A DNA stretch of 5,396 nt. Origin: Bacteroidota bacterium. GTDB lineage: Bacteria; Bacteroidota; Bacteroidia; Flavobacteriales; Flavobacteriaceae. Numbering within the stretch: the stretch's first letter is position 1; every line of letters begins with the position of its first letter. The DNA lies in NCBI GenBank assembly GCA_023386255.1, contig JAEWKB010000195.1, forward strand, positions 1 to 5,396, in the 5' to 3' direction. A program made the translations under genes and the position numbers. The notes beneath the pieces were generated by a model. That model worked only from the letters and a program-made list of their open reading frames with translations, did no database searches and was not told the DNA's origin. Below are positions 1 to 5,396 of this stretch, in pieces.

Positions 1-121
1 TCGCGCAGCAGCGAACGGCTCGGGTCGTGCGGCAGAAGCCTGACGTAGATTTTAAGTGAAGTGCAGTGAGGCTTGCCAAAAAACTGCCAGGTCTGTTTCT
101 TTTGTTTCAAGACAAAAGAAA
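1..121. repeat. Putative dispersed intergenic repeat (GC-rich block plus AT-rich hairpin)
   Basis: This stretch holds no supportable gene: plus-strand reading frames entering from the left edge all stop by about base 60 and match nothing I recognise. The first 50 bases are about 66% G+C, clearly richer than the neighbouring genes, and the block ends in a perfect AT-rich hairpin at 96-121. The hairpin core, read on the minus strand as TTCTTTTG, TCTTGAAA, CAAAAGAA, resembles an interspersed element I associate with intergenic regions of Bacteroidota genomes. That link is from memory and was not searched. Only one copy is present here, so repetition itself is not shown. The left boundary may lie outside the window. 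The alternative is the tail of a gene or decayed sequence lying to the left. Confidence 0.35.
96..121 (-). terminator. Candidate hairpin terminator downstream of the minus-strand operon
   Basis: TTTCTTTTGT at 96-105 pairs perfectly with 112-121, a 10-bp stem around a 6-nt loop. A T-G wobble could close the loop further. It lies 39 nt beyond the stop codon of the hydrolase, the last gene of the operon, where a terminator would be expected. It is not canonical: the stem is AT-rich and no U-tract follows it directly on the minus strand. The nearest run, six U, corresponds to 83-78, about 12 nt past the stem. It could instead be only the conserved end of a dispersed repeat. Confidence 0.35.
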
Positions 122-160
122 ATATTAAAAATTTAGTCGCAGTAACTCAAAACCATTAAT

Positions 161-805
161 TTACTTCCCCAGCCATGCCAGCAGGTCATAGAAGTTTTGC
201 GGTGCCACGCCATGTCCCACAGGGTATTCATGGTATTCCACATCAAGGCCCAGGCTCTTTAGCAGTTCAGGTGCCTTACGCGCCCAATCTACCGGAATAA
301 CCTGGTCTACAACACCGTGGGAAACAAAAAAGCGCAGCTTAGAAATATTATCAGATGCAAAGTCCTTGCCTGCTATGGCAGGGTCAAAATAGCCGCTTAG
401 TGCCGCTACGCGCTCTATCTTTTCAGGATAGGTAAGTGCCACCGCATAGCTAAGTATGGCGCCCTGGCTAAAGCCTATAAGCGTTACACGCTCTTCATCT
501 ACAGGATAGTTTTTAATAACTTCGTCTATAAACTTTACAATATGGTCCCGCGACTGTACAGCCTGCTCATAATCAGAGAACTTGTTCATGTCGCCGTCAA
601 AATTGATGGCATACCAGGCGTTGCCATACGGCGGAAGCGGGTGCGGTGCCCTGGCCGATACAATAATATATTCATCGGGCAGCTGCGTGGCGAATGAGAA
701 CAGGTCTTCCTCATTGCTGCCATAGCCGTGAAGCAGCAGCAACAGCGGGTTCTTTTCCTTTTTTACCTTCGGCTCCCGTACAAGGTGGTATAGTGACAGC
801 TCCAT
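161..805 (-). CDS. Alpha/beta-hydrolase, carboxylesterase/phospholipase family (Abhydrolase_2)
   Basis: This is a complete 214-aa serine hydrolase of the small carboxylesterase/phospholipase (EstB/YpfH-like) type, at the usual family length of about 200-230 aa. The oxyanion-hole segment HGYGSNEED starts at His26. The family's RAP and AWY landmarks follow at about residues 52-65. The nucleophile elbow is GFSQG with Ser113. The acid is Asp167 in HGVVDQVIP, and the base is His198 in VGHGV, so the catalytic triad is complete. There is no signal peptide, so it should act in the cytoplasm. The family hydrolyses short-chain acyl esters and some members act on lysophospholipids or acyl thioesters; the substrate here cannot be told. 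It is the last gene of the operon. Its ATG shares one base with the TAA of the preceding gene (TAATG), which fixes the start and suggests translational coupling. Confidence 0.93.
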   Translation of the reverse strand: MELSLYHLVREPKVKKEKNPLLLLLHGYGSNEEDLFSFATQLPDEYIIVSARAPHPLPPYGNAWYAINFDGDMNKFSDYEQAVQSRDHIVKFIDEVIKNYPVDEERVTLIGFSQGAILSYAVALTYPEKIERVAALSGYFDPAIAGKDFASDNISKLRFFVSHGVVDQVIPVDWARKAPELLKSLGLDVEYHEYPVGHGVAPQNFYDLLAWLGK

Positions 806-1134
806 TATATTGTTTTAAAAACTTTCTGGAACAATGGGCCAAGTACAGGTATAGGGCGGGTGTTGCCCTGCGCTGCGGTCATAATGCCGTAACTCCAAAG
901 GATGGACATAAATATCCACATGGCAAACGTAATGTTGATGTTATCAAAACGGCTCACAATTGAGCCAAGCGCCAGGAACATTATAGATAGGCCCAGCGCC
1001 TGCCTTATATGGAAAGCAGCATACGGGTTCTTCTTTTCGGCATTCATGGTAAGCGCTATTAAAGCGCCAATTATTAATATATAGCTTGTAATGGCTATGG
1101 TTTTTCCCTGTTCAACAGTGGTGTTATTATTCAT
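805..1134 (-). CDS. DUF4870/Tic20-like small membrane protein
   Basis: This 109-aa integral membrane protein has three hydrophobic segments at about residues 12-30, 46-61 and 67-87. Between the first two lies the motif NPYAAFHIRQALGL (residues 36-49), typical of the DUF4870/Tic20-like family (often labelled import component protein). The polar stretch with N91 and R93, followed by PIPVLGPLF near the C-terminus, also fits that family. The short N-terminus and the TM count agree with a complete protein. No enzymatic residues are evident and the family's bacterial role is not established, so the import name should not be taken as function. The start lies 2 nt after the TAA of the upstream lipoprotein gene, and its own TAA overlaps the ATG of the hydrolase. 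Confidence 0.85.
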   Translation of the reverse strand: MNNNTTVEQGKTIAITSYILIIGALIALTMNAEKKNPYAAFHIRQALGLSIMFLALGSIVSRFDNINITFAMWIFMSILWSYGIMTAAQGNTRPIPVLGPLFQKVFKTI

Positions 1135-1136
1135 TA

Positions 1137-1592
1137 TTAGTATATGCTTATTGTACTTTTACTTTCAATGTCGGTGCGGCTGTCAAAAACAACATCATGA
1201 TAACCCGCACTTCCGGCCTTGGTATTCAGCGTCACGGTGGTGCGGCCAATTTCAATACCGTCTTTATCGGCCACCTTAAAGTTCATGTCGCCTTTAAAGG
1301 CCTTTTCCGTAATAAGGTATATTACCAGCTTATTGTCTTTTTTACTCACGCTGTCCCTCTCAATATAAAACTTCCCGGTGCTTATTCCTTTCGCTTTCAG
1401 TTCTTCAGAAAGCGTAACAGTACAGCCCATGTCGCGGTCTATACGCGATGATACTTCATCAACAACCTTATTGGCAGTTCGTTCCACAGCTGCGCCGCTT
1501 TTCTCCAAAGTATCTTTTGTTTTTTGCTCAATGTCTTCCCTACAGGCCAGTGCCAGTACCAGCGCCGTGCCTAATATCAAAACCTTCTTCAT
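1137..1592 (-). CDS. Putative lipoprotein of unknown function
   Basis: I do not recognise a named family in this 151-aa protein. The N-terminus (MKK, then a hydrophobic run to residue 16, then Cys17) looks like a lipoprotein signal peptide. The lipobox is imperfect: Ala14-Leu15-Ala16-Cys17 has Ala rather than Leu at -3, though Bacteroidota tolerate such variation. After the cysteine come Arg18, Glu19 and Asp20, which resemble the acidic lipoprotein export signal that sends lipoproteins to the cell surface in this phylum. Residues 21-50 are charged and probably helical. Residues 56-151 look beta-rich, with alternating hydrophobic residues and many T, V and K, compatible with a small beta-sandwich domain. 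A second cysteine, Cys57, follows the helix. It sits 3 nt after the dihydroorotase-like gene and 2 nt before the DUF4870 gene, so it is co-transcribed with both. Confidence 0.78.
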   Translation of the reverse strand: MKKVLILGTALVLALACREDIEQKTKDTLEKSGAAVERTANKVVDEVSSRIDRDMGCTVTLSEELKAKGISTGKFYIERDSVSKKDNKLVIYLITEKAFKGDMNFKVADKDGIEIGRTTVTLNTKAGSAGYHDVVFDSRTDIESKSTISIY

Positions 1593-1595
1593 AAC

Positions 1596-2849
1596 TTATT
1601 CGTTTAAAATTAGTTTTCCGTTATTGTATATACCATAGGCTTTTCCTTTCAATTCCCTGCCCAGGAAGGCAGAGTTTTTAGATTTTGAAAGGATGTCCTG
1701 CTTTGTAAAGGTACGGCTTCCTTCGATGGTAAACAAGGTAAGGCTGGCTTCAGATCCTTCCTCAATAGCCTTGTTTTCAATAGTAAAGATACGCTTTCCT
1801 GCTGTTAACTTTTCCACAATTATTTCTAAAGGCAGCACAGTCATCAAGACGCCGAAAGCTGTCTCAAGCCCTATAGTACCGTCTTTCGCCAAATCAAACT
1901 CCATCTTTTTATTTTCGATGTCTATAGGGTTGTGGTCGCTGGTTATCATGTCTATAGTACCATCCATAACGCCTTCAATCAAGGATTTCCTTTCTGTTTC
2001 AGGACGCAGCGGGGGCAATACCTTATAGCGGGAGTCAAATCCTTCCAACACCTCGTCTGTCAGCACCAGGTGATGCACCGCTACACTGCAGGTAACATTC
2101 AGTCCCTTGGCTTTGGCCTCGCGTACCAGCTGCACCGACTTTGCCGTTGAAACGGTCGGGATGTGCATTTTCCCGCCCGTGTATTCCAGCAGGAACAGGT
2201 TGCGCGCTATTTGCAGCTCTTCCGCAAGTGCCGGTATGCCTTTTAGCCCTAAGCGTGTACTTACAATCCCTTCGTGTACCACGCCTTTGCCTTTTATTTT
2301 ATCATCCTGTGCAAAGGCTATAACCAAACCATCAAAATCCTGAACATATTGCAGTGCTATCTTCAGTTGGTTAGCATCGGCCAGGGCTTTATTATAATCC
2401 CCAAAAGCCACAGCGCCCGCATTCTTCATGTCGAACAGTTCGGCTATGTCCTTACCCTCGCTGCCTTTAATTAAAGCGCCAATGGGGTGGAGGGTAGTAG
2501 CGTGGCCCTGTGCCTTCATTTTCAGGAAACTGATATCTGCCTGCTTATCGGCTACGGGGTGGCCATTGGGCTGCAGCGCCACATCGGTAAAACCGCTTCT
2601 GGCTGCTACATTTAGCCCGTTTGTTATGGTTTCCCTGTCTTCATAGCCCGGTTCGCCAAAACTAACAGAACTATCAAACCATCCCTGTGAAATGTGCAGG
2701 CCCGGCAGGTCGATTACTTCAAAACCATTAGTATCGGTAACAGATCCTATTCGTGTTATAATGCCATTTTCGATCTGAATGTCAACAGCCTTGCCGTTGT
2801 GCGGACTGTTTTTGTCAATGATCGTGGCGTTCTTAAAGATCAGGTTCAT
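1596..2849 (-). CDS. Dihydroorotase-family (PyrC-like) protein, predicted catalytically inactive pseudo-dihydroorotase
   Basis: This 417-aa amidohydrolase-superfamily protein has the length and overall pattern of class I dihydroorotase, which cyclises carbamoyl-aspartate in pyrimidine synthesis. Family landmarks are visible: the N-terminal beta-sandwich strand (FKNATIID), GEPGYEDRETI at 65-75, QPNGHP at 93-98, HI..VST at 229-235, VHHL at 258-261, PPLRPETE at 279-286 and SDHNP at 304-308. The expected zinc ligands are largely gone. The DxHxHxR signature is DSSVSFG, so Ser61 and Ser63 replace both histidines and Gly65 replaces the substrate arginine. The HCED position reads FAQD (Phe179), and the CHVST histidine is Thr232. 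Only Asp151 and Asp305 remain. It is therefore probably a non-catalytic paralogue. Pseudo-dihydroorotases in other bacteria scaffold aspartate transcarbamoylase, and such a role here is inference. Automated annotation would likely name it pyrC. Its ATG overlaps the stop of the VWA gene by 4 nt (ATGA). Confidence 0.9.
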   Translation of the reverse strand: MNLIFKNATIIDKNSPHNGKAVDIQIENGIITRIGSVTDTNGFEVIDLPGLHISQGWFDSSVSFGEPGYEDRETITNGLNVAARSGFTDVALQPNGHPVADKQADISFLKMKAQGHATTLHPIGALIKGSEGKDIAELFDMKNAGAVAFGDYNKALADANQLKIALQYVQDFDGLVIAFAQDDKIKGKGVVHEGIVSTRLGLKGIPALAEELQIARNLFLLEYTGGKMHIPTVSTAKSVQLVREAKAKGLNVTCSVAVHHLVLTDEVLEGFDSRYKVLPPLRPETERKSLIEGVMDGTIDMITSDHNPIDIENKKMEFDLAKDGTIGLETAFGVLMTVLPLEIIVEKLTAGKRIFTIENKAIEEGSEASLTLFTIEGSRTFTKQDILSKSKNSAFLGRELKGKAYGIYNNGKLILNE

Positions 2850-4771
2850 TTTACAAATTTTTGGATAAAGAGTTCAAGCAACAGGAAAACCAGCGTACCA
2901 ATGATGAACCATTTCCATAGCTCATCGGCAGTACGGCCTGATTTAATGTCGTTATATACTGTAGAAACTGAGTCGGCTTTCGTAAAATCATCAAGTACAG
3001 CCGCGTTGTCCAGGTTCAGGTTGCTTTCGGTGCGGGCGTGGTTAAAGCTTATGTTCTTCAGCAGTTCATTGGCTTTCATCACGCTGTAGTTGCCTGCTTT
3101 TTCAGGATAATCACCAAACGACAGCTTTACCTTGTTGTTCAGCAATTGCTGCATCGGGATGAAATCGCCATCATCATTCTTCACCGTTACCACTTCGTCT
3201 TTCGATAGCTGCGCATCAAGCACCAGGCTTTGGTTCTCGCCAATAGTTATGGCACTAATACCGGTCTTGCTATTGTTCTGCGCCATATTGTAAAACGTAG
3301 GCACAATAAGCGGCGAGTTCTGGAAGTTGCTGTTGGTTTTATTAATGGCTGCCGAAAATACATATACGTTGCCTATCCTGTTGCTCATGGAAGCGAGGAA
3401 CGGCGTCTGGTCATAATAGCTTAGTACCGGCAGGGCAGAGCCTGAAAGAGTGAAACCGGAATTTACCTTTGGGTACTGGAAGTTATTTGTCTTCTTCTCA
3501 AAAACTGTTTGGTACAGCGGGTGGCTGAATGCTATTTTTGTTATCTGCCTTTCGTTCGTTATAGCGCCTTTAAACGAGGCATTGCCAAAGCTTGCCAGCA
3601 TGTTGTTCAGGTTTTGTAGGCCTGCTTCCGCAGAAGGGATCACAACAATATTGCCGCCCTTAGCATACACTGATTTAAGGGTTGTAACAAGCGCCTGAGG
3701 TATTTCCTTCAGCTCATTCAGTATGATTGCATCCTGGTTCTCCAGGCTGTTATAATCAAGCGAGCTGAGTTCGCTGCTCTTAAAGTTGAATTCATCATCT
3801 GTATAAATGCGCGACAGGAAGCCGTTCTTCGCTGTTTCGCCTATGGCAATAACGTTAGCTTTTTGTGGTTTTGATATGCTGAAGTAATACGTATTATCAT
3901 ACTGCAGGCTGTTATCGGAAACTGAAACATAGCCATGAAAATCCTTTTTCGGAATAGTAAACGTACTTGATTTTTTATTCGCATCAAACTTCACTACAGT
4001 TTTAGCTGTCAGTGCTTTACCGTTATACAATGCAACCGGCACTTCATCTTCAAAATCACCAAACGCCTGCATGTCGACCTTTATCTCATAGAAGTTATCC
4101 ATCACCTGCGAAATGTACACACTATCTATCGAGATGTTGTTCTTATTCTCGGCTTCGGGCACTATGGCATACACGGGACTGCCGCTGCCGAAACGGCTCA
4201 CGCTCTTGCTGTCCAGGTTTACGGCATCGGTAATAATAACAATGTCCTTGCCGCGCTTGCTTTTGGCCTCGCCCTTGGTAAGCAGGAAATCAGGACGGAA
4301 AGGCACCGGGCTGTACTGCAGGTTCTGCAAGTCTTTTTGTATTGATTTTATGTCGGTATCCCAGTAGGCGCCGTTGGTGGTAAGCAGCGAGAACTGCTGG
4401 TTCTCGGGTGTGTTCTCTAAGAGGTCCTGCACCGCACGCTTCAGCAGTTCGCCCTTGCTGCCTTTAGCCTGCATAGAGAAGGAGTTGTCCATTAATAGTA
4501 CCATTTCATTGCCGGTATTTACCTTGTCTTTAGAATTAAAATAAGGCTGTGCAAAGGCAATGATAAGGCACGCCAGCAGGAAAAGGCGAGTGAAGAGCAG
4601 CAGCCATTTTTTTATCTGCGAGCTTTTGCGGGTTTGCATGCTAAGCTCCTTAAGGAACCGCACATTGGTGAAATATTCTTTTTTAAAGCGGCGCAGCTGA
4701 AATAAATGTACAAGTATGGGGATTACCAGTAAAAAAAGAAAGTAAAGAATTTCAGGGTGTTTAAACTGCAT
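2846..4771 (-). CDS. BatA-domain/VWA membrane protein
   Basis: The first 80 residues of this 641-aa protein are a BatA-type (aerotolerance regulator) N-terminal domain: a TM helix at about 8-24, the motif HLFQLRRF, then FTNVRFL, a basic loop, and a second TM at about 56-75. A von Willebrand factor A domain follows at about 88-205, with the metal-site motif DNSFS (Asp95, Ser97, Ser99) and a second acidic site at Asp182 (ITDAVNLD). Residues about 305-395 have the alternating strand-helix pattern of a glutamine-amidotransferase-like fold without an obvious catalytic Cys. A third TM lies at about 621-637, with a basic C-terminal tail. By the positive-inside rule the basic 27-54 loop and the tail are cytoplasmic, so the VWA region faces the periplasm. 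VWA domains usually bind protein partners through a metal ion; the partner is unknown. It is the first gene of the operon, 18 nt downstream of a -7 promoter element. Confidence 0.92.
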   Translation of the reverse strand: MQFKHPEILYFLFLLVIPILVHLFQLRRFKKEYFTNVRFLKELSMQTRKSSQIKKWLLLFTRLFLLACLIIAFAQPYFNSKDKVNTGNEMVLLMDNSFSMQAKGSKGELLKRAVQDLLENTPENQQFSLLTTNGAYWDTDIKSIQKDLQNLQYSPVPFRPDFLLTKGEAKSKRGKDIVIITDAVNLDSKSVSRFGSGSPVYAIVPEAENKNNISIDSVYISQVMDNFYEIKVDMQAFGDFEDEVPVALYNGKALTAKTVVKFDANKKSSTFTIPKKDFHGYVSVSDNSLQYDNTYYFSISKPQKANVIAIGETAKNGFLSRIYTDDEFNFKSSELSSLDYNSLENQDAIILNELKEIPQALVTTLKSVYAKGGNIVVIPSAEAGLQNLNNMLASFGNASFKGAITNERQITKIAFSHPLYQTVFEKKTNNFQYPKVNSGFTLSGSALPVLSYYDQTPFLASMSNRIGNVYVFSAAINKTNSNFQNSPLIVPTFYNMAQNNSKTGISAITIGENQSLVLDAQLSKDEVVTVKNDDGDFIPMQQLLNNKVKLSFGDYPEKAGNYSVMKANELLKNISFNHARTESNLNLDNAAVLDDFTKADSVSTVYNDIKSGRTADELWKWFIIGTLVFLLLELFIQKFVK

Positions 4772-4788
4772 CCGTGTTGAAAGTTTGT

Positions 4789-4796
4789 CAAAAATA
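4789..4796 (-). promoter_or_regulatory. Candidate Bacteroidota -7 element for the BatA operon
   Basis: Read on the minus strand these bases are TATTTTTG, an exact match to the Bacteroidota primary-sigma -7 consensus TAnnTTTG. The element ends 17 nt before the ATG of the VWA gene, which implies a leader of only about 10-15 nt. No clear TTG or TTTG -33 box lies 17-23 nt upstream, only weak TTA sequences. The call rests on the -7 match and on its position in the divergent gap. Confidence 0.5.
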
Positions 4797-4832
4797 CAAT
4801 TTTTATTCTAAACTAATAACTCGATATTGGCG

Positions 4833-4856
4833 TTTAAATTTCACATAACATTTAAA
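4833..4856. repeat. Short inverted repeat in the divergent promoter region
   Basis: TTTAAAT at 4833-4839 and its exact reverse complement ATTTAAA at 4850-4856 are separated by 10 nt, so the arm centres are 17 nt apart. The repeat lies just upstream of the plus-strand -7 element and overlaps where its -33 region should be, so a dimeric regulator could bind there. The arms are pure A/T in an AT-rich gap, and chance is a serious alternative. Confidence 0.25.
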
Positions 4857-4861
4857 AACTT

Positions 4862-4869
4862 TACTTTTG
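4862..4869 (+). promoter_or_regulatory. Candidate Bacteroidota -7 element for the lactonase gene
   Basis: TACTTTTG matches the TAnnTTTG -7 consensus exactly and ends 20 nt before the ATG at 4890, giving an expected leader of about 12-17 nt. A weak -33 candidate, TTTC at 4839-4842, lies 19 nt upstream, inside the accepted spacing. The bases just before the start (ACTAAATTGCACATA) are A-rich with no Shine-Dalgarno, as usual for this phylum. Confidence 0.55.
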
Positions 4870-4889
4870 CTTTCACTAAATTGCACATA

Positions 4890-5396
4890 ATGAGATTAGC
4901 CGCTTTACTTATATTACTTGCCTTTATGAATGCCAGTGCACAGGATAATTATAACCTTGTTATAGGTACCTATACCAAGAATTGCGACAGCAAAGGTATT
5001 TATGTGTATGATTTTAATGCTGTTACGGCCGAGGCTAAACTAAAGAGCACATCAGAGAGCACCAGCAACCCCAGCTACCTCACAGTGTCTGATGATGCTA
5101 AGTACTTGTACAGCGTGAACGAGGACGGCGCCAAAAGTACTATAAGCGCTTTCCGCTACACGCCCGCAACGGGAAAACTGAAACTTATCAATAAAAAGGA
5201 CTCGCGTGGGGAAGACCCATGCTACATCATAAGCGATGAAAAGCACGTTATTGCTGCCAATTATACCGGGGGTACTATAGCCGTTTTTGAAAGAAATGCT
5301 GACGGCAGCCTTACCGAAGCAAAGCAACTTATAAAGCACTCCGGCAGCAGCGTGAACAAAGAGCGCCAGGAGAAGCCGCATGTACACATGGTGCAT
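4890..5396 (+). CDS. Exported lactonase-family (6-phosphogluconolactonase-like) beta-propeller protein, 3' end outside the window
   Basis: The open frame runs from ATG 4890 to the last base with no stop, giving 169 residues. The family is usually about 340-390 aa, so roughly the N-terminal half is present. Residues 1-17 form a signal peptide: Arg2, a hydrophobic core, then ASA with likely cleavage before Gln18-Asp19. The mature protein opens with LVIGTYTK, the hallmark first strand of the YbhE/Pgl seven-bladed propeller family. Blade-like repeats follow, each with an NPSYLTVSDD- or DPCYIISDE-type start and an F-Y/E-R strand, at about 22-50, 60-100 and 109-147. The segment RQ..PHVH (Arg159, Gln160, His164, His166) fits the conserved lactonase-family motif. 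Because it is exported, a role on periplasmic sugar lactones is more likely than the cytoplasmic pentose-phosphate step; the substrate is unknown. It is transcribed divergently from the BatA operon. Confidence 0.88.
   Translation, partial: MRLAALLILLAFMNASAQDNYNLVIGTYTKNCDSKGIYVYDFNAVTAEAKLKSTSESTSNPSYLTVSDDAKYLYSVNEDGAKSTISAFRYTPATGKLKLINKKDSRGEDPCYIISDEKHVIAANYTGGTIAVFERNADGSLTEAKQLIKHSGSSVNKERQEKPHVHMVH

Noticed and set aside
1..60. C-terminal tail of a plus-strand gene entering from the left
   Set aside because: The three frames stop at about 48, 42 and 59, but none gives a recognisable protein end, and the sequence fits a GC-rich repeat block better. It cannot be fully excluded.
78..83. 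Six-A run (six U on the minus strand) as the tail of a canonical intrinsic terminator
   Set aside because: No GC-rich stem directly precedes it on the minus strand; the only good hairpin is about 12 nt away and AT-rich.
305..810. Additional promoters inside the operon
   Set aside because: Gene junctions are overlapping or 2-3 nt wide, so there is no intergenic space, and I saw no convincing paired -33/-7 elements within the coding sequence.
694..963. Plus-strand open frame of 89 codons opposite the hydrolase/DUF4870 junction
   Set aside because: It is antisense to two genes with clear family motifs and has no domain of its own.
1596..2849. Calling this gene a pseudogene because its active site is lost
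   Set aside because: The frame is full length and intact, surrounding motifs are conserved, and it is tightly embedded in the operon, so it is a working gene for a probably non-catalytic protein.
2694..3089. Plus-strand open frame of 131 codons across the VWA/PyrC-like junction
   Set aside because: It is antisense to two well-supported coupled genes and reads as low-complexity serine-rich shadow sequence.
5052..5396. Minus-strand open frame of 114 codons at the right edge
   Set aside because: It lies fully antisense to the lactonase-family gene, whose plus-strand frame has a signal peptide and family motifs. The antisense translation shows no recognisable domain.

Overview
The window looks like chromosomal DNA of a Bacteroidota, most likely a Flavobacteriaceae (Flavobacterium-like). 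The BatA-type N-terminus of the VWA protein, the lipoprotein with acidic residues right after its cysteine, the lack of Shine-Dalgarno sequences, and two exact matches to the Bacteroidota -7 element TAnnTTTG all point this way. No mobile-element gene, tRNA, rRNA or CRISPR array is visible.

Layout. Bases 1-160 carry no gene. Bases 1-95 are GC-rich (about 66% over the first 50 bases) and are followed by an AT-rich hairpin at 96-121. Together they resemble a dispersed intergenic repeat that may also end the operon to its right. Bases 161-4771 are one tightly packed minus-strand operon. In transcription order it encodes a membrane-anchored BatA/VWA protein (641 aa), a dihydroorotase-fold protein that has lost its metal-binding histidines (417 aa), a small putative lipoprotein (151 aa), a three-helix DUF4870/Tic20-like membrane protein (109 aa) and a serine alpha/beta-hydrolase of the carboxylesterase/phospholipase type (214 aa). 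Successive genes overlap by 4 nt (ATGA), are separated by 3 nt and 2 nt, or overlap by 1 nt (TAATG), so co-translation is likely.

Bases 4772-4889 are a 118-bp divergent promoter region. Each strand has a TAnnTTTG element placed to give a very short leader. From 4890 to the window edge a plus-strand gene encodes the first 169 residues of an exported lactonase-family (6-phosphogluconolactonase-like) beta-propeller protein.

How the genes fit together. Four of the six products carry export or membrane signals, so the locus is largely a cell-envelope one. The most notable point is the PyrC-like protein. It keeps the amidohydrolase fold signatures and both catalytic-site aspartates, but all four expected histidine ligands and the substrate arginine are replaced. 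It is therefore probably a pseudo-dihydroorotase with a structural or regulatory role, and it is translationally coupled to the VWA membrane protein. What the operon as a whole does cannot be read from the sequence.
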